Of a stretch of DNA of 6,199 nt, positions 1 through 5,848 are shown in pieces; position 1 is the first letter of the stretch; each line of letters opens with the position of its first letter. Under the pieces are notes generated by a model that ran no database searches, had not been told where the DNA came from, and was given only the letters and a program-made list of their open reading frames with translations. Made by a program: the position numbers and the translations under genes. The DNA comes from an uncultured bacterium (GTDB lineage Bacteria; Cyanobacteriota; Vampirovibrionia; Gastranaerophilales; Gastranaerophilaceae), in assembly GCA_902782905.1 (NCBI GenBank), contig CACZPB010000248.1, positions 1 to 6,199 of the forward strand, written 5' to 3'.

Positions 1-761
1 CCCTTAGCTTTTAATATCTCCATTAGCCTCATTCCACGTAAGTCTTGTCCTCGCTCATTTTGATAGATATGATATTGTTCATAGTTCGTGATACTTATAA
101 CAACATCATTTCCGTGCCTCTCTCCATATTCGCACAGGTCGCGTAAAAACGGCTTAATTCCTTCTATTCCCTCTCTATCACTCCATGTGCAACAGGTTGT
201 AACGATAGGAATGTTCTGGCTTAGAGCTATTGTTTTTATTAAATTGTTAGACTCTACTCCTGATGGATTGTAATAGACCAACATTTCATCAAAGAAGGCT
301 ATTTTGATCCCGATTTTTTCAATATATGCTTCTAACTTGTCAAAAAAGGGTTTATTTTCGTACCATTGAGCTTTAACAACATACAATGGTGCTTCTTTAA
401 GTAACTCTAAGTATGCATTAATTTTATCCTTATACTGCTCTGATTTCAAAACGGTATGAATATTATCTGCTTCAATGTTACAATAATATGCCGCCATACA
501 AGACAGATAACTCTCAATAGTCATGTTGTTCAAGACAAGGAGAGTAGGAATGTGCTGGTCAACAGCCAAGTGATTTATCTGTGCGATGATAATTGCTGTT
601 TTCCCAGAGTTGATATCTCCACATATGGTCGTCATTTCCCCAGGATAATAGCCTCCTAACGTTTCATCAAGGAACTTAATCCCAGACTTGATTGGAGTAA
701 TTTCCTGCTGTATGACTTCATCAATAATATTGCTAATATGCTCCATTTGATTCTCTTTCAT
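1..761 (-). CDS. DnaB/RecA-superfamily ATPase, 3' end outside window
   Basis: Partial gene: 253 codons are visible from ATG at 761 and the frame is still open at base 1. The protein resembles the C-terminal ATPase domain of DnaB-type replicative helicases. Residues 24-47 give the usual entry (IKSGIKFLDETLGGYYPGEM), the Walker A loop is GDINSGKT (48-55), and a Walker B-like strand is KIAFFDE (153-159). Residues 219-253 (NDVVISITNYEQY, then MEILKAK) align by eye with the DnaB segment that ends in the KxR arginine finger, just where the window stops. There is no DnaB N-terminal domain: the ATPase fold starts about 20 residues after the start. The Walker B carries DE, whereas DnaB usually has DYLQ there. 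A KaiC/RadA-like or DNA-packaging-like ATPase is therefore an alternative. Its start overlaps the stop of the preceding gene (TAATG), which implies coupled translation and a shared role. The ATPase call is firm. Helicase activity is inferred. Confidence 0.82.
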   Translation of the reverse strand, partial: MKENQMEHISNIIDEVIQQEITPIKSGIKFLDETLGGYYPGEMTTICGDINSGKTAIIIAQINHLAVDQHIPTLLVLNNMTIESYLSCMAAYYCNIEADNIHTVLKSEQYKDKINAYLELLKEAPLYVVKAQWYENKPFFDKLEAYIEKIGIKIAFFDEMLVYYNPSGVESNNLIKTIALSQNIPIVTTCCTWSDREGIEGIKPFLRDLCEYGERHGNDVVISITNYEQYHIYQNERGQDLRGMRLMEILKAK

Positions 762-763
762 TA
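759..763 (-). promoter_or_regulatory. TAATG stop/start overlap
   Basis: The TAA of the 635-residue gene (763-761) and the ATG of the ATPase gene (761-759) share one base. No Shine-Dalgarno sequence precedes this ATG, so ribosomes ending the upstream gene probably restart here. An in-frame ATG five codons later (residue 6) is an alternative start, but the overlap favours the first. Confidence 0.7.
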
Positions 764-2668
764 AAAGTATATGCCACAATGATACTTGTAAATAACAAAC
801 TTACCTTTCTCCTCATAAGAAGTCACTTTTCCGTTCTGTAGTTGTATTTCAATATGCTCACGAACGAGTCCTTCCCACTCGTTCCAATAACAACAATAAA
901 TCTGTGCTGTTTTTATATCCGAATTCATTTCAAATTCAACTTCAGGATAAAGCATCTTTTGTTTTAAAAGGTCCGACAGATCATAGTTATTCAAAGCCTT
1001 GACATCATAAAGCTCATCACCTTTCAGTATAAACGTTCTTTCAATATAGCCTCCATGCCAGAATGTGGGTAACAGAGTTGGAGATGTCATTAAAAGATAT
1101 ATCTGCCACGCACCCATTGGGGTTTCGTCAACATGAATGTATTTTAAAAGGTCTCTATCTTCTTGGTTATTCTTGTCATACACATAGAAGTTTGATTCAT
1201 CCCCCATACCACTCTGTTCGGCTGTCCTCAGTCCCATGTGGTATCCTTCTTCTAATGAAAGAGCATCAAGGTCATAGAATACAGCATCATTGCCTTTCTT
1301 TTTCAAAGAGTCCAGATTAACCTTAATTCGCCAATGATAGTCCTTTGCTTTAGAGGCAAAGATATTACCTTCATCTATATATGCAAGAAAATCTTTTGCA
1401 GCTTTAAATACGTCCTTTTCTTCATCATAAGCAGAATTCCCTTCTTTGTCCAAAATGATATTCAGAATCATTTTGGCAGTACCTATACTTTTCTTTTTGA
1501 AGGGATTATGAGTATAATCTTCACCCATATAATGGAAGAATGCTTTGTTCCAGAGGCATTTCAAAGACGGTGAGGGATTCTCATACACTTCTTCAAGAAG
1601 ATTGCCTGCCTCGTCATACTTTTCTTCTGTCCATAAGATGGTGAACAAGTTCAGCATTGCATAATGAGATCCGCCATCAACAGCCTTTCTTAGAAGCATT
1701 TTCCCTTCATCTGCTTTGCTCTCAAAGTTATAGGAGAAAACTCCAAGATTATTTGCCGCTTCATATATACCATCATCTATGGCTGTCAGGAAGCATTTCC
1801 TCACTTTTTCAAAATCTTGCCTGCCCATATTACTTAATAAGAACCAGTTGGACTCTTCCGCTGCCTGGCGCATTTCTCCACTAAGATCCTCAACGTATTT
1901 TGTGCCCTTTAACGGTTCTCCTCCTTCAAAGTTCCTTATACCATACAGTTTTGGATTATAATCCTTCTTCTTGGGACGATGTGGAATCGGATATTTAGCC
2001 TCTTTAGGATCAACAGGCTCTATGTATCGTGTGCGCATCTCCGGATAATATTCAACGACCTTATGGCAGTGGGGACAAACTGATACAATTGAAGAATAGC
2101 CATGAATACCGGCTTGGATAAGGGAACTATGCCACTCTAGTTCTTCTGAAGGTTTTCCGCATGTAAGACACGGCATTCTATTTTCCTTAATTACAGGTTC
2201 AAATATTTCATTCGACTCTCTTAAATCAGATAGGCAACGCTCAAGGCTTTTCAAATCAAAAGTGAAATCAAGAATATCGTCATGATGACAAATCATAGGA
2301 TTCAAATGCCGCTGGATCATAAGTATTTTGGCTATTTTGCTGTCCTTTATTAAGAACATTACAACCATCATTTCCATCAGAAGACACGCATTTGAATAGT
2401 AATTGCTAAAGACGACCTCGAAACTTTTGGCCTTATTCGTTTCAACATAACGAATTCTCCATCCCCTCCAATAATCTGTTGTCGCGCTCTTTCCTTTGTG
2501 AGTTTCTTTTGAATAGACGATATTTTCTACTTCCTCGCTTAACAACGATTCAAATTCATCAAAGTTACCAGAAATCAAAGCATTCCCCAACGCTTTGGCC
2601 GCGCTCGAATATGGAGACTCTGGAATGTTCTCCTGCATTTTGACTTCCAATTTTCTTTCAAGTTCCAT
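761..2668 (-). CDS. Multidomain protein: NTF2/SnoaL-like, zinc ribbon, Sel1/TPR-like repeats
   Basis: This 635-residue protein has no signal peptide and should be cytosolic. Residues about 22-125 (AKALGNALISGNFDEFESLL, later a run of hydrophobic strands) look like an NTF2/SnoaL-like domain. A four-cysteine zinc ribbon follows: CLTC at 167-170 and CPHC at 198-201, 27 residues apart. Residues about 283-400 read as Sel1/TPR-like helical pairs, for example YEAANNLGVFSYN, AVDGGSHYAMLNLF and YDEAGNLLEEVYE. The C-terminal part (about 440-635) is unrecognised and rich in aromatic residues. The start at 2668 lies a few bases downstream of a likely promoter; Met11 is a possible alternative start. The stop overlaps the start of the ATPase gene. 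The repeats and ribbon suggest a scaffold that binds proteins or nucleic acid. No enzymatic motif was seen. Domain calls are by eye: the zinc ribbon and repeats are fairly safe, the NTF2-like call less so. Confidence 0.75.
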   Translation of the reverse strand: MELERKLEVKMQENIPESPYSSAAKALGNALISGNFDEFESLLSEEVENIVYSKETHKGKSATTDYWRGWRIRYVETNKAKSFEVVFSNYYSNACLLMEMMVVMFLIKDSKIAKILMIQRHLNPMICHHDDILDFTFDLKSLERCLSDLRESNEIFEPVIKENRMPCLTCGKPSEELEWHSSLIQAGIHGYSSIVSVCPHCHKVVEYYPEMRTRYIEPVDPKEAKYPIPHRPKKKDYNPKLYGIRNFEGGEPLKGTKYVEDLSGEMRQAAEESNWFLLSNMGRQDFEKVRKCFLTAIDDGIYEAANNLGVFSYNFESKADEGKMLLRKAVDGGSHYAMLNLFTILWTEEKYDEAGNLLEEVYENPSPSLKCLWNKAFFHYMGEDYTHNPFKKKSIGTAKMILNIILDKEGNSAYDEEKDVFKAAKDFLAYIDEGNIFASKAKDYHWRIKVNLDSLKKKGNDAVFYDLDALSLEEGYHMGLRTAEQSGMGDESNFYVYDKNNQEDRDLLKYIHVDETPMGAWQIYLLMTSPTLLPTFWHGGYIERTFILKGDELYDVKALNNYDLSDLLKQKMLYPEVEFEMNSDIKTAQIYCCYWNEWEGLVREHIEIQLQNGKVTSYEEKGKFVIYKYHCGIYF

Positions 2669-2685
2669 GACAGTATAATTTTTGT

Positions 2686-2718
2686 GGCAAATTTACGGTA
2701 TTAATTCCATATTTTGCC
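2686..2718. repeat. Nested imperfect palindrome over internal promoter
   Basis: Outer arms GGCAAA (2686-2691) and TTTGCC (2713-2718) are perfect inverted copies. Inside lies a second near-palindrome, GGTATTAATTCC, whose centre is shifted by half a base. The element covers the -7 box of the internal promoter, which is the usual place for an operator. Short arms in AT-rich DNA can arise by chance, so this is a candidate site only. Confidence 0.35.
2688..2695 (-). promoter_or_regulatory. Internal Bacteroidetes-type promoter, -7 box
   Basis: On the minus strand the sequence is TAAATTTG, a full match to the TAnnTTTG -7 box of Bacteroidetes sigma-ABfr promoters. No clear -33 TTTG lies 19-21 bases upstream. 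It is followed by CCACAAAAAT, much like the CAGCAAAAAT after the first promoter, and in both cases the start codon follows 18-19 bases after the box. It would start a short leader before the 635-residue gene and split the train into two transcription units. Confidence 0.5.
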
Positions 2719-2741
2719 GATATCCAACTTAAAATAACGCT

Positions 2742-3011
2742 CTAATAAATCTTTTTAAAGTCATCACCTATTTGATTCCAAAAAATCCGGGAGAAAGAAT
2801 GACCATTAACTTTGAGTATTCGGCTGACCTTAAAAGTACGGTCAACACCCCAATCTGAGCAATATGCCTGAATATAAGCACCGCCATAATAAGGGGAATA
2901 TGCGATTTTACTTATCTCGCATGAAAACACCTTGCCATTACGTGTACAATACTCAATCTCAACAGATTGGTTTGTTTGAACGGCTCTGTCAATTACTTCT
3001 TCAATAGTCAT
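2742..3011 (-). CDS. Stand-alone WYL-domain protein
   Basis: The protein has 89 residues and consists almost entirely of a WYL-like domain. The pattern seen is SVEIEYCTRNGKVFSCEI (residues 16-33), then AYSPYYGGAYIQAYCSDWGV (37-56), then DRTFKVSRI (57-65). This matches the family layout of a beta barrel with a conserved aromatic strand and the R-x-F-x-x-x-R-I motif. The literal Trp-Tyr-Leu is replaced here by Ala-Tyr-Ile. Known WYL proteins usually carry an N-terminal helix-turn-helix domain and a C-terminal WCX domain, and they sense ligands or nucleic acids to regulate defence, CRISPR or DNA-damage genes. Both extra domains are missing, so this protein must rely on a partner to act on DNA. 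It starts 8 bases after the preceding gene stops, and 73 bases separate it from the next. A regulatory or ligand-sensing role within the module is inferred. Confidence 0.75.
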   Translation of the reverse strand: MTIEEVIDRAVQTNQSVEIEYCTRNGKVFSCEISKIAYSPYYGGAYIQAYCSDWGVDRTFKVSRILKVNGHSFSRIFWNQIGDDFKKIY

Positions 3012-3019
3012 TATCCATA

Positions 3020-3448
3020 TTACTGTTTCTTTTCATCTTCTCCTTTCTTTTCTTGCTTGGTAATCCACTCATGATCGCTCTTATTCGAGTTGTGAAAAGC
3101 ATCCGCAATGGCTACACAATCTCTGCCTGCTTTATAGCGTTCTTGCATTTCACTGCGAATAAGAGAGACATTACCACTGTGTTTATCCTTATATTCCTCG
3201 ATTAGTTCTGGAGTTTCCAATCCCTTAATTCGTTCTTCACGCTTGCCTAATCTATCTGCAAACAATACATTGAAGATGGTTTCCTTGATGGTTTTACCAT
3301 CATCTATCCATTTGCTTCTATATAGTTTGAAAAGATCTTCACGTGAAAGATTTGGAAGCATGTCAACACACTTTCTTAGTTCTTTGGCATCCCATCCACT
3401 AAAATGGGATTTCTTTGCTTGCCTCAAAATGTACTCTAAATCACTCAT
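3020..3448 (-). CDS. Unrecognised helical protein, 142 residues
   Basis: I do not recognise this family. The protein looks mostly alpha-helical and charged, without membrane segments or signal peptide. Residues 20-70 (AKELRKCVDMLPNLSREDLF, then a stretch with two Ile/Phe-rich turns) read as two or three helices. Residues 76-105 are a charged helical stretch, and the tail (130-142) is mostly Lys, Glu and Asp. No cysteine pairs or catalytic motifs are visible. The start at 3448 (MSDLEYIL) follows the stop of the 297-residue gene by 26 bases, and the WYL gene follows after 8 bases, so it is very likely co-transcribed. The tight spacing and coherent codon use support a real gene. A small adaptor or DNA/protein-binding partner is possible, but nothing in the sequence proves it. 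Confidence 0.7.
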   Translation of the reverse strand: MSDLEYILRQAKKSHFSGWDAKELRKCVDMLPNLSREDLFKLYRSKWIDDGKTIKETIFNVLFADRLGKREERIKGLETPELIEEYKDKHSGNVSLIRSEMQERYKAGRDCVAIADAFHNSNKSDHEWITKQEKKGEDEKKQ

Positions 3449-3474
3449 GTTTAATTGGTTTAAGTTCTACAAAA

Positions 3475-4368
3475 TCAGAATGGCAAATCCTCACTATCTT
3501 CTTTAGGAGCAATTGCATAATAGGGGAACGGATTCCTCATGACTTCAATTGGGGGGTCATCCGCTTTTTTATATTTCTCATCAAGAGCAGTATATATGTA
3601 TTCTAGTCCAAGACCAGAAATCCTACACTGATATGTTCTATCATCCATAGGAGTCTGATTGATTTCCTTAAACTCCTTGCTTTCAAAAATCCTTAACTGA
3701 ATAATTTCATTCCATTTCTCAAATTCCGCAGTAGCCTGGAGACAGCCAATTCCATATAAATGATAGAGAGCAGTCTTTATCGGAGAAAAACTAGTTGCGC
3801 AGAAGACACAACCACGAGTTAAATATTTGACTTGTTCCAACGTAAGTCCTCCCACGCACATATCATGAACAAGCATAAAAAGATAATCAAGAGCTTCTGA
3901 GTCATCCATAGAGGTTTGCATCTCTTCAGTCAAAGAAAGGCAATCTAGTATTGACAAACGACCCTTGTCTATTTTCCAGTCTGAGGAATTATATAGTCTT
4001 CTGCATATAAAATAGTAATTACGGTCATAGTCAAGTTCATGCATTCTTTCAAGAAGAAACTCTTTTGGCAAATGTCTGATGATAACCCATGAACACTTGT
4101 CCTCGTGATACTGATCCCATAGCGTCTTAACCTTTTCAGTAAAAGAATCGTCCCAAATCCTAAGTAATTTCGAATATGCCCAATCACGATCCGTAAATCC
4201 AGATTCTAGGAATAATTTCAGTATTTTCTTCTGGTCTTTCCAGTCAAGACAAGCGAAACGATGCTGAATGTCCCTTCTGGCTTCAGTAACCTTTCCACTC
4301 CTTTTGTTTTGGAAATTCTTTATTTGAGTGGCTATTGGCGGATTCTTTGTAACTACATAATATGACAT
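3475..4368 (-). CDS. Unrecognised protein with SSB-like C-terminal tip
   Basis: This 297-residue protein belongs to no family I recognise. It looks cytosolic and largely helical: residues 32-130 contain successive amphipathic helices with many Trp, Leu and Asp (for example WKDQKKILKLFLESGF, then WAYSKLLRIW and KVKTLWDQYHEDKCSWVIIR), a texture like HEAT-type repeats. A Cys-rich patch, GCVFCATSF, lies near residues 186-194, but no second pair is obvious. The C terminus is the striking part: the last eight residues are EDSEDLPF, an acidic run ending in Leu-Pro-Phe, which resembles the conserved C-terminal tip of bacterial single-stranded DNA-binding protein (for example DDDIPF). No OB-fold is apparent, so this would be an SSB-tip mimic and not an SSB. 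The start at 4368 lies 5 bases after the VWA gene stops, which suggests coupled translation and a joint complex with it. Confidence 0.78.
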   Translation of the reverse strand: MSYYVVTKNPPIATQIKNFQNKRSGKVTEARRDIQHRFACLDWKDQKKILKLFLESGFTDRDWAYSKLLRIWDDSFTEKVKTLWDQYHEDKCSWVIIRHLPKEFLLERMHELDYDRNYYFICRRLYNSSDWKIDKGRLSILDCLSLTEEMQTSMDDSEALDYLFMLVHDMCVGGLTLEQVKYLTRGCVFCATSFSPIKTALYHLYGIGCLQATAEFEKWNEIIQLRIFESKEFKEINQTPMDDRTYQCRISGLGLEYIYTALDEKYKKADDPPIEVMRNPFPYYAIAPKEDSEDLPF

Positions 4369-4373
4369 AGGTA

Positions 4374-5120
4374 TTATACTTGTATCAGTTTTTTGATTTT
4401 TCCAAAGAATCCAGATACCTCTTTACTCTCATCGCATTTTTCGAATTCTTTCGTTGTTTCGACCTTTTTATCTTTCTGCTTTTCTTTCCTATCATCTTCA
4501 AAGAAATCAAAATCATCACAGAGTATGGCTTTTCCATGACTTGCAAGCTTTCCATAGAAGTTTCTCCTTCTGCTTCTCTCTTCACAAAGCATGTCTGCAG
4601 CTCCAGTATCTGAATACTCAAAGCTTCTTCTACTACGAATACCCATACTGTCTGCTACAGCATCCACATCCTGATTAGTACCAATATACACAAACACCCA
4701 GCCTTTCTCCTTTAAGTCAGAGACCAGTCTCTTGATGGCCATACCATCGTATTCCTTAGAAGCATTCTCCATTCCATCTGTGATAATGGTCACTAATATG
4801 ACATCATCATTTCCGACATTATTACGAAGTTCACAAATAGACTGACCCATTGCATCAAAAAGAGGTGTACAGCTATTTGGTGAAAAGTCATCCCACTTTA
4901 TTTCTTTATCCACATCAACCTTCTGACGGTTCATTACTGTGTGAATTCTTGTGCTGTTAAAAGTCACAAAAGACACATATTGTTCTTGATCTTCATGCTC
5001 TTTTTGGGCTGCTACAATAGATTGAAGAGTCTCATTTAATCCACTGACTGCCTGTTTGGCAATCATTTGCATCGATCCGCTTTCATCGAGGATAATCAAA
5101 TTATACACTTTCTGTTTCAT
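4374..5120 (-). CDS. Cytosolic VWA-domain protein with intact MIDAS
   Basis: The protein has 248 residues, and about 1-200 form a von Willebrand factor A domain. The metal-ion-dependent adhesion site is complete: DESGSM gives Asp12, Ser14 and Ser16 (DxSxS), Thr85 sits in SCTPLFDAMG, and Asp115 in TIITDGMEN. The core strands VYNLIILDES, YVSFVTFNS, VILVTIITDG and WVFVYIGTN are in the expected order. There is no signal peptide or membrane segment, so it acts in the cytosol, like the VWA proteins of TerY, MoxR-associated and other chaperone-type or conflict systems. A highly charged linker (about 205-235) ends in a short amphipathic segment, GFFGKIKKLIQV, which could dock on a membrane or partner. 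It starts 17 bases after the YbjN-like gene. Metal-dependent binding of a partner is the known family role. The partner here is unknown; the adjacent 297-residue protein is the first candidate. Confidence 0.92.
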   Translation of the reverse strand: MKQKVYNLIILDESGSMQMIAKQAVSGLNETLQSIVAAQKEHEDQEQYVSFVTFNSTRIHTVMNRQKVDVDKEIKWDDFSPNSCTPLFDAMGQSICELRNNVGNDDVILVTIITDGMENASKEYDGMAIKRLVSDLKEKGWVFVYIGTNQDVDAVADSMGIRSRRSFEYSDTGAADMLCEERSRRRNFYGKLASHGKAILCDDFDFFEDDRKEKQKDKKVETTKEFEKCDESKEVSGFFGKIKKLIQV

Positions 5121-5137
5121 ACTTATAGCTTTTTATT

Positions 5138-5707
5138 TTACCTTTGATTAACGACTTCTTGATTCTTCAGCTTATCCATCTCAGCCAGGACAAGCCTTTG
5201 TGTCTTGAAAAAAACATCAAAGACGCTGGCCAAATACTTATCCAGTTCTGTTATTTGGGGAACAAAAATAATGTTCTTTCTAGAATGAACTCCAATAAGA
5301 CCTTCTTCATCATTATAGGTGTATAATACTGTACAAGTACCCTTGCAATTGGCGATATTTACAGCCTTCTGCATTCTGGCAAAATCCTCAATATCTCCAT
5401 TCATAGGCAGGTCAAGCCACCATGGATCATAAACATTGATGAATAGACAGTCGTCACTGGCATCTATGATGAAGGTCTCGCCTTGGAAAGTAAGATGAAT
5501 CCTTAATTCATCTTCTTCAGAATATTCACATCCCATTTTCTTTAAAGTTTGGAACACTAGTTTTCGCGTGGCACACTGAGAAATGGCTGAAGATTCAGAC
5601 TCGGTACTTTTAACCTCATCAGTTTCTTCTTCTGTCTGATTCTGCTTGTAGTAACGATACAAGTTAACCAAACCTATGATGATTGCAGCAATAACTAATC
5701 CTTCCAT
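5138..5707 (-). CDS. Membrane-anchored YbjN/type III chaperone-like protein
   Basis: The protein has 189 residues. Residues 3-17 (GLVIAAIIIGLVNLY) form one hydrophobic segment followed by Arg18 and Lys21. No signal peptidase site is seen, so it is probably an uncleaved anchor with the rest of the protein in the cytoplasm by the positive-inside rule. Residues 22-45 are an acidic, Ser/Glu-rich linker. Residues about 50-178 resemble the YbjN / type III secretion chaperone-like fold: a first helix (KLVFQTLKKMGC), beta strands including LRIHLTFQGETFIIDA and CLFINVYDPWW, a helix (DFARMQKAVNIANC), further strands and a long last helix. In known families this fold binds proteins or peptides. The gene is the first of the train, its ATG following a good promoter by about 18 bases. 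It could tether the module to the membrane or sense a partner there. The fold call is by eye and moderate in confidence. The anchor is clear. Confidence 0.78.
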   Translation of the reverse strand: MEGLVIAAIIIGLVNLYRYYKQNQTEEETDEVKSTESESSAISQCATRKLVFQTLKKMGCEYSEEDELRIHLTFQGETFIIDASDDCLFINVYDPWWLDLPMNGDIEDFARMQKAVNIANCKGTCTVLYTYNDEEGLIGVHSRKNIIFVPQITELDKYLASVFDVFFKTQRLVLAEMDKLKNQEVVNQR

Positions 5708-5725
5708 GTTTCACCATTTTTGCTG

Positions 5726-5757
5726 CAAAATTAGAATATTTAGCCGTAGGAAACAAG
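5726..5757 (-). promoter_or_regulatory. Bacteroidetes-type promoter of the gene train
   Basis: Read on the minus strand: CTTG (5757-5754), a 20-base spacer, then TAATTTTG (5733-5726). The second box is a full match to TAnnTTTG (-7), and CTTG matches three of the four bases of the -33 TTTG. Transcription should begin near 5720, leaving a leader of roughly 12 bases before the ATG at 5707. It lies immediately downstream of a terminator, so it would drive the train independently of the ArdC-like gene. Confidence 0.72.
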
Positions 5758-5758
5758 C

Positions 5759-5813
5759 AAAAAGGCTCCACAAGGCTTGTGAAAGATGCATTTTATTCAC
5801 TAACCTTGTAGAG
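5759..5813 (-). terminator. Rho-independent terminator of the ArdC-like gene
   Basis: In the minus-strand RNA an 18-base arm (5813-5796, starting CUCUACAAGG) pairs with a second arm (5783-5766, ending CCUUGUGGAG) across a 12-base loop. Seventeen of 18 positions pair, two of them as G-U, with a single A-A mismatch. The G-U pairs become A-C mismatches on the opposite strand, so the hairpin suits minus-strand RNA. It is followed by CC and five U (5763-5759). It sits 36 bases past the stop of the ArdC-like gene. Confidence 0.72.
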
Positions 5814-5848
5814 TCAATTCTGATGTATAGATAGTATATGAGGATTAC

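Noticed and set aside
456..659. Plus-strand open frame of 67 codons
   Set aside because: It lies opposite the ATPase gene, including its Walker A segment. The product has no recognisable pattern and no promoter precedes it.
1063..1884. Several plus-strand open frames of 75-85 codons
   Set aside because: They are antisense to the 635-residue gene, whose reading frame has coherent domains. Their products are rich in Ser, His and Leu without family features.
2560..2567. TAACTTTG on the minus strand, a match to the -7 promoter box
   Set aside because: It sits inside the coding region of the 635-residue gene without a -33 box. Such short matches are expected by chance.
2742..3448. The 89- and 142-residue genes as a toxin-antitoxin pair
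   Set aside because: Neither protein shows a toxin or antitoxin fold. The smaller is WYL-like, and both sit in the middle of a longer operon.
3969..4187. Minus-strand open frame of 72 codons in another frame
   Set aside because: It lies inside the 297-residue gene and shows no independent promoter or domain.
4380..4678. Plus- and minus-strand frames over the VWA gene tail
   Set aside because: They are by-products of the Lys/Glu-rich tail. The opposite strand reads as Phe/Leu-rich protein only because of that composition.
5769..5781. Perfect palindrome CACAAG-G-CTTGTG as an operator
   Set aside because: It falls within one arm and its inner bases in the longer terminator hairpin, which explains the sequence better.
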